Assembly: GCF_900110125.1 (NCBI RefSeq)
Contig: NZ_FOCN01000006.1
Coordinates: forward strand, 114,921 to 178,920
From: Cryobacterium luteum
Lineage (GTDB): Bacteria; Actinomycetota; Actinomycetes; Actinomycetales; Microbacteriaceae
DNA: 64,000 bases
Reading direction: 5' to 3'
Shown here: piece after piece, positions 8,979-16,491 of the stretch
How the letters are laid out: each line of letters opens with the position of its first letter
Position numbering within the stretch: position 1 is the stretch's first letter
Made by a program: the position numbers and the translations under genes
Notes under the pieces: model-generated
Database searches by the model: none
Told to the model about the DNA's origin: nothing
What the model saw: the letters and a program-made list of their open reading frames with translations, nothing else

Positions 8979-10072
8979 GCGACACCGCCACGACCATCCA
9001 GTCCATTCGCGATTTCGCCATTGCCGTGCGAGCTGCCCTGAGCGATCTGCCCACCGACGATGTCGATGAACTCACCGACGGACTCGAGGCCGACCTGACG
9101 GAGCAGGCGGCCGACGTCGATGCGGGCGATTTGGCGGTGCCCGACTTTGAGCTCGGCGATCCGGTCGCCTACGCCGACGAGCTGCGCGGCGCCGCCGGAC
9201 TGCCGGTGCGTGGAACGGATGAGACCGCCCGGGTGCCGCAGCTGCGCCGGCTGCGCACCCGGGTCGGTGACGCGCGGGTGGGCGCGGCTCGGCGCATCCG
9301 TTCGAGTGCCGCTGGTGCGGCGCTGCTCGACTTTCTGCTCGCTTTGCGCCCCGCGTGGTGGGTGCTGCGCGGCTGGGTCGTCTACGCGGTCGTTGCGGTC
9401 TTCGCCGGCGGCGCTCTCAGCACTGTGCCGACCGATCCGCTGCGGTGGGTTGTACTCACGGCTTTCGTGGTGCTGAGCGTGCAGTGGGGGCGCGGCCGGT
9501 GGCTGCCCTGGCGCTGGCTTCCCGGTTTTCGCACGGTGGTCAGTGTGTGCGCGGTTCTCGTTCTGCCGATCGTGCTGCTGGCCACGGCCCAGAATGCCGG
9601 AGCGCAGAACAGTGCCTACCTGGACTACAACCCGGCGCCGTTGCCGGGACTCATGCAGAACGGTGAGCAGGTGACCAACGTATTCGCGTATGACGCCGAT
9701 GGTCAGCCTCTGACAGACGTGCAGTTATTCGACCAAGACGGGCGATCTCTTAACGTGGTCAATGACCCGGCGAATACGAATTACCTCCCCCAACTCGATA
9801 AGGCCGGCGAGCAGGACATGGTCGTACCGAGCCTGCTGGTTCCGGCGGGCGGAGGCTGGAATGTGTTTCCGCTGCGGCTGGTTTCGTCTGACGATATCGA
9901 CTATACCTACGACTATCTCGGCCAGGCCTACCAAGCGGATGCCGCGCCAGCGCCGTTACCGTACGCTCGGGTGCAGCCCTTGGTCGAACTGCCCGCGGAG
10001 GGGGAGCCGACGCCCGCGCCCACGCTGTCGCCGGAACCGACAACATCCGCCGCACCGACGGCCGGACAATGA
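8975..10072 (+). CDS. HAAS-domain (DUF1700-like) membrane protein
   Basis: This 365-residue membrane protein has an N-terminal cytosolic HAAS-like helical region (about residues 5-75: LSDLPTDDVDELTDGLEADL, PVAYADELRGAAGLP). Three transmembrane helices follow at roughly 125-150, 155-172 and 185-205, then an extracytoplasmic domain of about 140 residues with YDADGQPLTDVQLFDQDG. The C-terminus is a Pro/Thr-rich tail (TPAPTLSPEPTTSAAPTAGQ). The gene is translationally coupled to the PadR regulator (ATGA overlap). HAAS domains are known as signalling partners of PadR operons; the extracytoplasmic part may sense something, which is inference. Confidence 0.75.
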   Translation: MSDTATTIQSIRDFAIAVRAALSDLPTDDVDELTDGLEADLTEQAADVDAGDLAVPDFELGDPVAYADELRGAAGLPVRGTDETARVPQLRRLRTRVGDARVGAARRIRSSAAGAALLDFLLALRPAWWVLRGWVVYAVVAVFAGGALSTVPTDPLRWVVLTAFVVLSVQWGRGRWLPWRWLPGFRTVVSVCAVLVLPIVLLATAQNAGAQNSAYLDYNPAPLPGLMQNGEQVTNVFAYDADGQPLTDVQLFDQDGRSLNVVNDPANTNYLPQLDKAGEQDMVVPSLLVPAGGGWNVFPLRLVSSDDIDYTYDYLGQAYQADAAPAPLPYARVQPLVELPAEGEPTPAPTLSPEPTTSAAPTAGQ

Positions 10073-10131
10073 TGCTGCCGGTCACCGATCTGGTAGCGGT
10101 CATCAGCCCGTCGGCCGTCGACCTGCCTCCC

Positions 10132-10160
10132 ACCCAATCCCTCGACATAACCGATTGGGT
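10132..10160 (+). terminator. Hairpin after HAAS-protein gene
   Basis: An 8-bp inverted repeat, ACCCAATC (10132-10139) and GATTGGGT (10153-10160), with a 13-nt loop lies 60 nt after the HAAS-protein stop and 70 nt before the next start. It is followed by TGCC rather than a T-run, so it is a possible weak terminator. Confidence 0.45.
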
Positions 10161-10231
10161 TGCCACGGGCGAATCGCCGCAAACCTCGACCAGACAGGAT
10201 TGCACGGGTTAGGGTGGCACGAGGGGGAAAC

Positions 10232-11038
10232 ATGAGTCGAAACGTTGCCACTGCGCCGCACAATCTGTCGGTTGCGCGAGCGCGATGGCTTGGTGCGAGT
10301 GCCGTGGTGATCGTTGCAGTCCTTGCACTGACGGGCTGCGCTACCGGCGACAGCGTCGCTGCCGACACGGTTGAACACATCGCTGCGGAGCTCACCGACG
10401 ACCTGGACTCGCCGGTGTCGCGGGTGCGGAATGCTGAATGGTTTGCGGCCACCTATATCACTCCGCTGAATTCCACGGCGGGCGGCCTCGGTTCCACTGT
10501 CTACGCGGACACACTCGCTTGGAGTGGGAGCTCCGGTGACGAAATGGGTGCCCGCATCGAGGTGCGCATCCGGGTGGATGAGGAGCAGAAAAATGCTGTC
10601 GGGGTCGGCGACTCCTCCTATGGCAAGGGGAGCGCGACCAAATGTTTCCGCTACGAGATTTTCCGGCGGCCACATCCGGTCACCCGACAAAGTATCAGCT
10701 GCCCGGACAATCCGGAGCTCGCGATCCCGACCGCGGCACCGCTCCCAGCCCTGCCTGACGACGCCAAGGATGTGCTCGCGGCGGTTCTGGGTGCCGCGAC
10801 GAGCGCAAGTTTGGAGCGAGACGTGCGCGCCGCCTTCGCCGAAGACTTCATGACGGTCGATACGGATTACGTCGACGGTGCCCTTATCGCGGCCGTGGGT
10901 GTTCCGGGCGAGCGCGAATGCATTGTGGGAGTGCGGGGTTCCGATGGAGTCGTGGAATTCTCGGGCTTTGATCGCACCTGGATCGAGCCCGGCGAGCTCG
11001 GCTGTACGACGAACATTGTGACGAGCCCGCCCCTGTAG
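10232..11038 (+). CDS. Putative lipoprotein of unknown function
   Basis: I do not recognise this 268-residue protein. Its N-terminus has a hydrophobic segment (LGASAVVIVAVLALTGC) ending in a lipobox with Cys near residue 35, so it is probably an exported lipoprotein. The mature part is soluble, with several Cys residues (TKCFRYEIF, SCPDNPE, ECIVGVRG, GCTTNIV) that could form disulfides. The ATG at 10232 is chosen because GAGGGGG precedes it by 4-5 nt; an upstream ATG at 10160 lacks a site. A TAGGGT hexamer at 10210-10215 is a possible -10 box. It follows the PadR/HAAS pair in the same direction but probably has its own promoter. Confidence 0.65.
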   Translation: MSRNVATAPHNLSVARARWLGASAVVIVAVLALTGCATGDSVAADTVEHIAAELTDDLDSPVSRVRNAEWFAATYITPLNSTAGGLGSTVYADTLAWSGSSGDEMGARIEVRIRVDEEQKNAVGVGDSSYGKGSATKCFRYEIFRRPHPVTRQSISCPDNPELAIPTAAPLPALPDDAKDVLAAVLGAATSASLERDVRAAFAEDFMTVDTDYVDGALIAAVGVPGERECIVGVRGSDGVVEFSGFDRTWIEPGELGCTTNIVTSPPL

Positions 11039-11060
11039 ATGCCTCGAACCGAGGGGAGCC

Positions 11061-11131
11061 GCCGAGCCGTAAGTTTCAGGCGTCCCCTGCTGCCGAAACT
11101 CACGGCTTGGTGCCCATACTCACGGCTCGGC
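11061..11131. repeat. Palindromic intergenic repeat, copy 2
   Basis: This segment carries GCCGAGCCGTAAGT (11061-11074), an inner AAACTCACGGCTT (from 11096) and ACTCACGGCTCGGC (11118-11131). The outer arms pair with one mismatch. The sequence GCCGTGAGT/ACTCACGGC is shared with the hairpin at 8470-8525. It lies between convergent genes and may act as a bidirectional terminator. Confidence 0.6.
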
Positions 11132-11157
11132 GACGGGGAAGCGACGCCGCCCGCGAG

Positions 11158-12504
11158 TTACGCCGGGTAGGCGGCGACCAGGGCGGTGAGGGCCTCTTCG
11201 AGCACCGTCGCCGCGTCATCGATGAGTTCGTCGGAGATCACGACACTGGGCATGATGCGCAGCACGGAATCCCAGCTGCCGGCATCCAGCGCGATGACCC
11301 CATTCGTGGTGGCGTGCTTGATCAACGCAGTGAGGGCCTCGGGGTAGGGCTTCTTGGTTCCGGGGTGTACGAGCTCAACGCCGAACATCGCGCCCTTGCC
11401 CCGCACCTCGCCGACGATGGAGAACTTATCGGCCCAGTCGCCGATGCGCGCCCAGAGGGCCGCCTCGACCCGCTTCGCCTCGCCGAGCAGGTTGTCCCGC
11501 TCGATCAGGTTGAATACCGCAAGGGCGGCAGCGGTCGAAACCGGGTTGCCGCCGAAGGTGCCGCCGATGCCGCCCGGCTGCACGGAATCCATGATGTCGG
11601 CGCGGCCGGTGACCGCGGCAAGCGGGAAGCCGCCGGCGATGCCCTTGGCGGTGGTGACCAGGTCGGGAACGACGTCGTGGTGCTCGATCGAGTACCAAAC
11701 GCCGGTGCGGGCAATGCCGGCCTGAATCTCATCGGCCACGAACACGATGCCGTTCTCGGTGCAGAATTCGCGGATGCGCTTGAAGTATCCGGGCGCGGGG
11801 ATGACGATTCCGCCATCGCCCTGGATCGGCTCGACGAAGAACGCCGCGACCTCGGTCGCGCCGATGTGGGTGTTGATGTAATCGATGGTCTTCTCGGCCG
11901 CTTCAAGCCCGCTCAGGCCGTCACGGAACGGGTAACTCGTCGGAACGCTGTAGATCTCACCGGGGAAGGGACCCATGCCGGCGCGTTCCGGCCAGGGCCG
12001 GTAGGTCATCGTCATGGTCAGGTTGGTGCGACCGTGGAAGGCGTGGTCGAGGGCCACGATGGCGCGACGGCCGGTGAACTTACGGGCGATCTTCACCGCG
12101 TTCTCCACCGCTTCCGCGCCGGTGTTCACGAGAACGGAATGCTTCTCAAAATCTCCCGGGGTGATCTGGCTAAGTTTCTCGGCGACCGCCACATAGTTTT
12201 CGTAGGGCGTGACCGTGAACAAGGTGTGAGTCAGTTTCGCTGCCTGAGCGGATGCCGCCGCGGCGACCTCCGGATGGGCGTGGCCGATCGTGGTCACCCC
12301 GATTCCGCAGCCGAGGTCGATGATCTGGTTGCCGTCGACGTCGACCAGGATGGCTCCAGCGCCGTGGTCCATGTAGATGTTGGCGAGGGTCCCGGCGCCG
12401 CGGGCGACCGTCTTCTCGCGCCGGGCCTGTAGTTCTACCGACTTGGGGCCGGGGAGAGCCGTGACGAGCTTGCGTTGCTGGGGCACCGAATACGTTGCAG
12501 TCAT
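11158..12504 (-). CDS. gabT: 4-aminobutyrate aminotransferase (paralogue 2)
   Basis: This 448-residue class-III PLP aminotransferase is a clear paralogue of the enzyme at 6510-7895 (shared SVxQxRKxVTAxPGP opening and near-identical active-site blocks). PLP Lys287 is in TTAKGIAGGF and Asp258 in VADEIQAGIARTG. The main differences lie in the substrate-facing stretches, for example TYRPWPERAGMGPF in place of NYKAMPYATGYGPL, so the two may prefer different omega-amines. The ATG is preceded by TAGGCT and exactly six bases, suggesting a leaderless transcript. No succinate-semialdehyde dehydrogenase is adjacent. Confidence 0.92.
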   Translation of the reverse strand: MTATYSVPQQRKLVTALPGPKSVELQARREKTVARGAGTLANIYMDHGAGAILVDVDGNQIIDLGCGIGVTTIGHAHPEVAAAASAQAAKLTHTLFTVTPYENYVAVAEKLSQITPGDFEKHSVLVNTGAEAVENAVKIARKFTGRRAIVALDHAFHGRTNLTMTMTYRPWPERAGMGPFPGEIYSVPTSYPFRDGLSGLEAAEKTIDYINTHIGATEVAAFFVEPIQGDGGIVIPAPGYFKRIREFCTENGIVFVADEIQAGIARTGVWYSIEHHDVVPDLVTTAKGIAGGFPLAAVTGRADIMDSVQPGGIGGTFGGNPVSTAAALAVFNLIERDNLLGEAKRVEAALWARIGDWADKFSIVGEVRGKGAMFGVELVHPGTKKPYPEALTALIKHATTNGVIALDAGSWDSVLRIMPSVVISDELIDDAATVLEEALTALVAAYPA

Positions 12505-12510
12505 TGTTCC

Positions 12511-12516
12511 AGCCTA
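12511..12516 (-). promoter_or_regulatory. -10 element (TAGGCT), leaderless gabT2
   Basis: TAGGCT on the minus strand ends six bases before the gabT2 ATG, placing the expected transcription start at the A of the start codon. No Shine-Dalgarno sequence is needed. Confidence 0.55.
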
Positions 12517-12557
12517 TGACGGTCGGCGGTGCTCGCCGACCGATTCATCGCTCGCCG

Positions 12558-13397
12558 CTACAGGCGTTCGCGCGGAAAGACCCGGCGGGCGAGACGATTG
12601 AGCGTGCCGACCGGCGGCGATTCGTTGTAGGCATGGGCCAATTCTTGGCCGGACAGGCCGTGAATGGCCGCCATGACCTCATCCGTCGCCTGACGGCGGG
12701 CTTTGCCCGACGTTGCGTGGCCGTGATGGCTGAGGTCGAGCGGTTGGCCGAAGCTGACCGTGATCTTGCGGATGCGGGGCACCTTGGTGCCGACTGGCTG
12801 AATCTCCTGCGTGCCGATCAGTCCCACCGGAACTACGACGGCCCCGGTGGTGAGGGCCAGCCAGGCGACGCCGGTGCGGCCCTTGTAGAGACGGCCGTCG
12901 AGTGAGCGGGTGCCCTCCGGGTAGATCGCGAATGCGCCCTCGGCATCGAGCACCGCTCGACCTTCATCGAGGGCAAGCTGGGCGGCCTGCCCGGCCCCGC
13001 GTTCCACCCCGATGGCGCCGATCGCGGTGAAGAACGTGCGGGAGACCCAGCCATTGAAGCCGGTTCCGGTGAAGTAGGTCGATTTGGCGAGGAACTGCAC
13101 CCGCCTCGTTGCGACGAGCGGGATGACGATGCTGTCGATGAAGGAGAGATGGTTGCTGGCCAGGATGACGCGGCCGGTGGCCGGGATGTTCTCGCGCCCC
13201 AGAATGCGCGGGCGGAACACAACGCGGGCGACGGGTGCCATGATGCCGTAGCCGAGAAAGTAGACGAAACCCGGACGCTTCACGTGCTCCGGTTCGTCGG
13301 GCAGGTCTGCCGCCTCGTCGCGTGGGACGGCTGCGGATTCGCTGTCGCTGGTGTCGGTTGCGTCGTCGTCTAGGGGTTCTGCTTGGGCACCAGTCAC
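12558..13397 (-). CDS. plsC: 1-acyl-sn-glycerol-3-phosphate acyltransferase
   Basis: This 279-residue membrane-associated acyltransferase of the PlsC/LPLAT family would add the second acyl chain to lysophosphatidic acid in phospholipid synthesis. The catalytic NHX4D block reads SNHLSFID near residues 83-90, and the phosphate-binding block reads YPEGTRSLDGRLYKG. The N-terminal 35 residues are acidic (DDDATDTSDSESAAVPRDEAA-like) and precede a short hydrophobic patch. It starts at GTG, with TAGGGT six bases upstream. It lies convergent-free beside gabT2 and diverges from dxr. Confidence 0.87.
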   Translation of the reverse strand: MTGAQAEPLDDDATDTSDSESAAVPRDEAADLPDEPEHVKRPGFVYFLGYGIMAPVARVVFRPRILGRENIPATGRVILASNHLSFIDSIVIPLVATRRVQFLAKSTYFTGTGFNGWVSRTFFTAIGAIGVERGAGQAAQLALDEGRAVLDAEGAFAIYPEGTRSLDGRLYKGRTGVAWLALTTGAVVVPVGLIGTQEIQPVGTKVPRIRKITVSFGQPLDLSHHGHATSGKARRQATDEVMAAIHGLSGQELAHAYNESPPVGTLNRLARRVFPRERL

Positions 13398-13403
13398 CCG
13401 TTG

Positions 13404-13409
13404 ACCCTA
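13404..13409 (-). promoter_or_regulatory. -10 element (TAGGGT), leaderless acyltransferase
   Basis: TAGGGT on the minus strand lies six bases before the GTG start of the acyltransferase, as expected for a leaderless mRNA. It is back to back with the dxr promoter. Confidence 0.55.
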
Positions 13410-13452
13410 CGCCACAGTTACCGCGCACCGAACATGAACCGCGGCATGCACC

Positions 13453-13458
13453 TAGCAT
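13453..13458 (+). promoter_or_regulatory. -10 element (TAGCAT), leaderless dxr
   Basis: TAGCAT is followed by six bases (GGAGGG) and the dxr GTG. The purine-rich spacer resembles a Shine-Dalgarno sequence but would not be transcribed if initiation is at the GTG. Confidence 0.5.
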
Positions 13459-13464
13459 GGAGGG

Positions 13465-14547
13465 GTGCAGAGAGTAATCATCCTCGGGTCTACGGGCTCG
13501 ATCGGAACCCAGGCCCTCGATGTCATTCGTGCCAACCCGGAACGGTTCGAGGTGGTTGGTCTCGCGGCCGGCAGCAACCGTGAACTCCTCGAGGCGCAGG
13601 CGCTCGACTTTCAGGTCGAGCACACTGCTTTGGGAGCGGATGCTGCGGAGCAGCTCGTGCAGGGCGTCGACACCGACGTCGTACTGAACGGCATCACCGG
13701 TTCGGTCGGTCTCGGACCGACGCTCGCCGCTTTGAAGGCCGGTCGTACCCTGGCCCTGGCCAATAAAGAGTCGCTCATCGTCGGCGGCGACCTGGTGAAA
13801 TCGCTCGCCGCGCCCGGGCAGATTGTGCCCGTCGATTCCGAACACTCGGCCATTGCGCAGGCGCTGCTGGCCGGAACCGCGCAGGAGGTGCGTCGACTTG
13901 TGCTGACGGCATCCGGCGGACCGTTTCGTGGTTTCACGCGGGAGCAGCTGGCCCGGGTCACCCCGGCACAGGCCCTCGCGCACCCCACTTGGAACATGGG
14001 CCTTGTGGTGACCACCAACTCGGCCACCCTCGTCAACAAGGGCCTCGAAATCATCGAGGCGCACCTGCTGTTCGACGTGGAATATGACCGCATTGACGCC
14101 GTCGTGCACCCGCAATCCGTGGTGCACTCCATGGTGGAATTCGTCGACGGATCAACGATTGCGCAGGCAAGCCCGCCGGACATGCGCCTGCCGATCTCGC
14201 TCGGGCTGGACTGGCCGAACCGGGTCGCCGCTGTCGGCACCCCGATCGACTGGACCGTGCCGCACAGCTGGACCTTTGAGCCGCTCGACGACGCGGCATT
14301 CCCCGCGGTCGAACTGGCCAAGAAGGTCGGCCGTAAGGGCGGCACCTATCCCGCGGTGTTCAACGCGGCCAACGAGCAGGCCGTTGCGGCTTTCCACGCC
14401 GGGCGCGTCGGGTTTCTGGATATCGTGGACACGGTGCTGCGTGTGGTCGAATCCCACGAACAGGGCCAGGAACTCACCAGGGAGTCGCTCGTCGACGCCG
14501 AACGGTGGGCGCGTGCCGCGGCCGACAAACTCATCGCGGCGCGCTAG
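13465..14547 (+). CDS. dxr: 1-deoxy-D-xylulose 5-phosphate reductoisomerase
   Basis: This 360-residue enzyme catalyses the NADPH-dependent conversion of DXP to 2-C-methyl-D-erythritol 4-phosphate, the committed step of the MEP isoprenoid pathway. The N-terminal Rossmann motif is [16 protein letters not shown]. The metal site is in [14 protein letters not shown], with [12 protein letters not shown] before it and the substrate loop HPTWNMG. The C-terminal helical domain includes [15 protein letters not shown]. It starts at GTG. In actinobacteria dxr is normally followed by the rseP-type protease and ispG; here a kinase unit and then a larger catabolic block separate them. Confidence 0.95.
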   Translation: MQRVIILGSTGSIGTQALDVIRANPERFEVVGLAAGSNRELLEAQALDFQVEHTALGADAAEQLVQGVDTDVVLNGITGSVGLGPTLAALKAGRTLALANKESLIVGGDLVKSLAAPGQIVPVDSEHSAIAQALLAGTAQEVRRLVLTASGGPFRGFTREQLARVTPAQALAHPTWNMGLVVTTNSATLVNKGLEIIEAHLLFDVEYDRIDAVVHPQSVVHSMVEFVDGSTIAQASPPDMRLPISLGLDWPNRVAAVGTPIDWTVPHSWTFEPLDDAAFPAVELAKKVGRKGGTYPAVFNAANEQAVAAFHAGRVGFLDIVDTVLRVVESHEQGQELTRESLVDAERWARAAADKLIAAR

Positions 14548-14586
14548 ACGCTCTCGCCTCACTCCCGCACTGGCTGGCCTGGCGCA

Positions 14587-15111
14587 CTAATCGCACTCGC
14601 CGGCCTTGACCTTGTCATTGTTCTCCCTGCAATCTTCCCGGGCTTGCTTGGCGTCTTCGGCAGCGTCCTTCGCGGCTTCCCTGGCCTGTTCCGCGTCTTC
14701 TTGAGCCTGCTCAGCGTTCTTCTGGGCGTCTTCGTCGTGCTGCTTCTCAGCGAGGGCCGCTGCCGCCGCCGCTGCCTGGGCTGCGGCTTCGGCGGCAACA
14801 ACGGCGGCATCGATTTCAACGGTCAGGTCGTCGCGCACCAGGTTGATCGCGGCCTGAATGGCGGCGGATCGTTCGGTACTGACCTCGCCCGCCGCTGCGG
14901 CCGTGCGCAGATTTGCCTGCATGGCCTCGAGCCGCGACTGGGCGGTCGTGAAGTCTGCGGCGGCTGCCGCCTCAGTGATCTGCAGAATTTCACCCTGCAG
15001 GTTCTCGGCCGTGGCGGCCTGCAGGTCGACGGGGTTGGCCGTGCAGCCGGCCAGAGTCAACAGGAACCCGACGGCCACAGCAGCCAGGGTCAGGCGGTGG
15101 CGTCGAATCAT
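14587..15111 (-). CDS. Coiled-coil lipoprotein partner of the Ser/Thr kinase
   Basis: This 174-residue protein has a signal sequence ending in LLTLAGC (lipidated Cys near 23) and no recognised enzymatic domain. Residues 105-165 are Ala/Glu/Lys-rich with heptad-like repeats (AEQAQEDAEQAREAAKDAAED), predicting a long surface-anchored helix or coiled coil. The last residues include two Cys (REDCRENNDKVKAGECD). Its ATG overlaps the stop of the upstream kinase by four bases, so the two are translationally coupled. A role as sensor, spacer or kinase substrate at the cell surface is inference. Confidence 0.75.
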   Translation of the reverse strand: MIRRHRLTLAAVAVGFLLTLAGCTANPVDLQAATAENLQGEILQITEAAAAADFTTAQSRLEAMQANLRTAAAAGEVSTERSAAIQAAINLVRDDLTVEIDAAVVAAEAAAQAAAAAAALAEKQHDEDAQKNAEQAQEDAEQAREAAKDAAEDAKQAREDCRENNDKVKAGECD

Positions 15112-16382
15112 GGGTTCACGCTTTCTTGAAGCTCTTGAAGGTGGACGCCGAGCGTGCCGTCGACGGCCGGATAGCTCGGGGGCGGCACGGCCGGCGCTTC
15201 GGCCGGCTTGATCAGGAGCGCAGCGGCGATGGCGAGTGCGATCAGAGTGACGCCGCTGGCGATTAGGACGGGCACCCGCCGGCTTGCGGGCCGGCGCGGC
15301 TTGACCGGGACCGCGGTCCCGGTACCTGCAGCAGGGGCGTGAGCGGGAGCATCCGTTTTCAGGACCTCGGTCGGAGCGGCCTCGGCCGCAGCCAGCAGCA
15401 GGGTGGGCGCCGGGGCCAAGTCGGGCATCACCCGGGTGGGCGCCGGCGTCAGGTCTGGCAGCAGGCGGGTGGCCGCAGTGGCGCTCTCCGTGGCCGTCGC
15501 CGGGGCGCTCTCCGTGGCGAGGGCTCGCAACGACCCGGCGGTCTCAGCCGCGGTGGGTCGGTCGGCAGCCTCACGGGCGGTCATCGACGCGAGCAGCTCT
15601 GACCAGTCCCTGCCCAGAGTATTCGGGATCTCCGGCTGGCGTTGTAGTCGGGCCATCGCCGACTCCACCGCGGTGCCGGGGTACGCCCGCTGCCCGGTCA
15701 GGCATTCGAGCAGGACCAGGCCGAGGGAGTAGACATCCGTTGGCGCACCGATAGCGGCGCCGAGGGCCTGTTCGGGGCTGAGATAGCTCGCGGTGCCCAG
15801 CAGCGACCCCGTCGCGGTAAGCCGCGTCTCATCGAGCAGCCGGGCTATGCCGAAGTCGGCAAGTTTGGCGTGCATGCCGCGGCCGGGAAACCCGGACGGT
15901 GCGAGCAACACATTGGCCGGCTTGACGTCCCGGTGGATGATGCCGCGTTCGTGCACGTAGTGCAACGCTTCGGCGAGGTCGGCGCCCATCCCGGCGACGT
16001 CGACGCTCGGCACGGGGCCGTCGTTGATGCGGGTGCGCAGGTCGGGGCCGTCGACGAGTTCCATCACGATGAAGGTGCGTGGAACGCCCTCGACGGTTGT
16101 GGTGCCGGCGTCGAACAGGGTGACGAGGGCGAAATGGTTCAGGCTCGCGAGCAGGGCGATCTCCCCGCTTTGCCGTTCGGGCTCTGAGGCGCCGCCATCG
16201 GCCCGAAAGAGTTTGACGGCCACGGTGCGGCCGAGCGCGGTGTCGGTCGCCCGATAAACGGATGCCATCCCGCCGGTGCCGATGAGACCCCCGAGCAGGA
16301 AACGGTCGGCGAGCAGGCTGCCGACCGGGCCGAGCGGTGGTGGCACTGGCAGCTGTTGGGTGGGAACGGGTTCGTAAGACAA
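15108..16382 (-). CDS. Serine/threonine protein kinase, single-pass membrane type
   Basis: This 424-residue Hanks-type kinase has its glycine loop GTGGMA at residues 35-40, ATP-anchoring Lys57 (VAVKLF), catalytic HRDVKPANV at 150-158 and DFG at 176-178. A Pro/Ala/Thr-rich juxtamembrane linker is followed by one transmembrane helix (VPVLIASGVTLIALAIAAALLI, near 370-392) and only about 30 external residues, so PASTA repeats are absent. The TTG at 16382 is chosen because AGGAGG lies five bases before it; longer ATG starts run into sequence without a site. The 3' end is coupled to the lipoprotein gene. Confidence 0.88.
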   Translation of the reverse strand: MSYEPVPTQQLPVPPPLGPVGSLLADRFLLGGLIGTGGMASVYRATDTALGRTVAVKLFRADGGASEPERQSGEIALLASLNHFALVTLFDAGTTTVEGVPRTFIVMELVDGPDLRTRINDGPVPSVDVAGMGADLAEALHYVHERGIIHRDVKPANVLLAPSGFPGRGMHAKLADFGIARLLDETRLTATGSLLGTASYLSPEQALGAAIGAPTDVYSLGLVLLECLTGQRAYPGTAVESAMARLQRQPEIPNTLGRDWSELLASMTAREAADRPTAAETAGSLRALATESAPATATESATAATRLLPDLTPAPTRVMPDLAPAPTLLLAAAEAAPTEVLKTDAPAHAPAAGTGTAVPVKPRRPASRRVPVLIASGVTLIALAIAAALLIKPAEAPAVPPPSYPAVDGTLGVHLQELQESVNP

Positions 16383-16479
16383 GGGGACCTCCTGGTGCGT
16401 CCGCCTTCTAGCAAACCACATGCGCCCCTTAATCGGGAGGTCTGCCCGCACAGCCAGCCGCTTTGCAGCTTGGTGCGGA

Positions 16480-16485
16480 TACTCT
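16480..16485 (+). promoter_or_regulatory. -10 element (TACTCT), leaderless rseP
   Basis: TACTCT lies six bases (ACGACA) before the GTG of the protease gene, and no Shine-Dalgarno sequence is present in those bases. This supports leaderless transcription. Confidence 0.55.
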
Positions 16486-16491
16486 ACGACA

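Noticed and set aside
14644..15129. 161-codon plus-strand frame opposite the kinase-coupled lipoprotein
   Set aside because: It is a shadow of the Ala/Glu-rich lipoprotein gene, which has a signal peptide, lipobox and coupling to the kinase.
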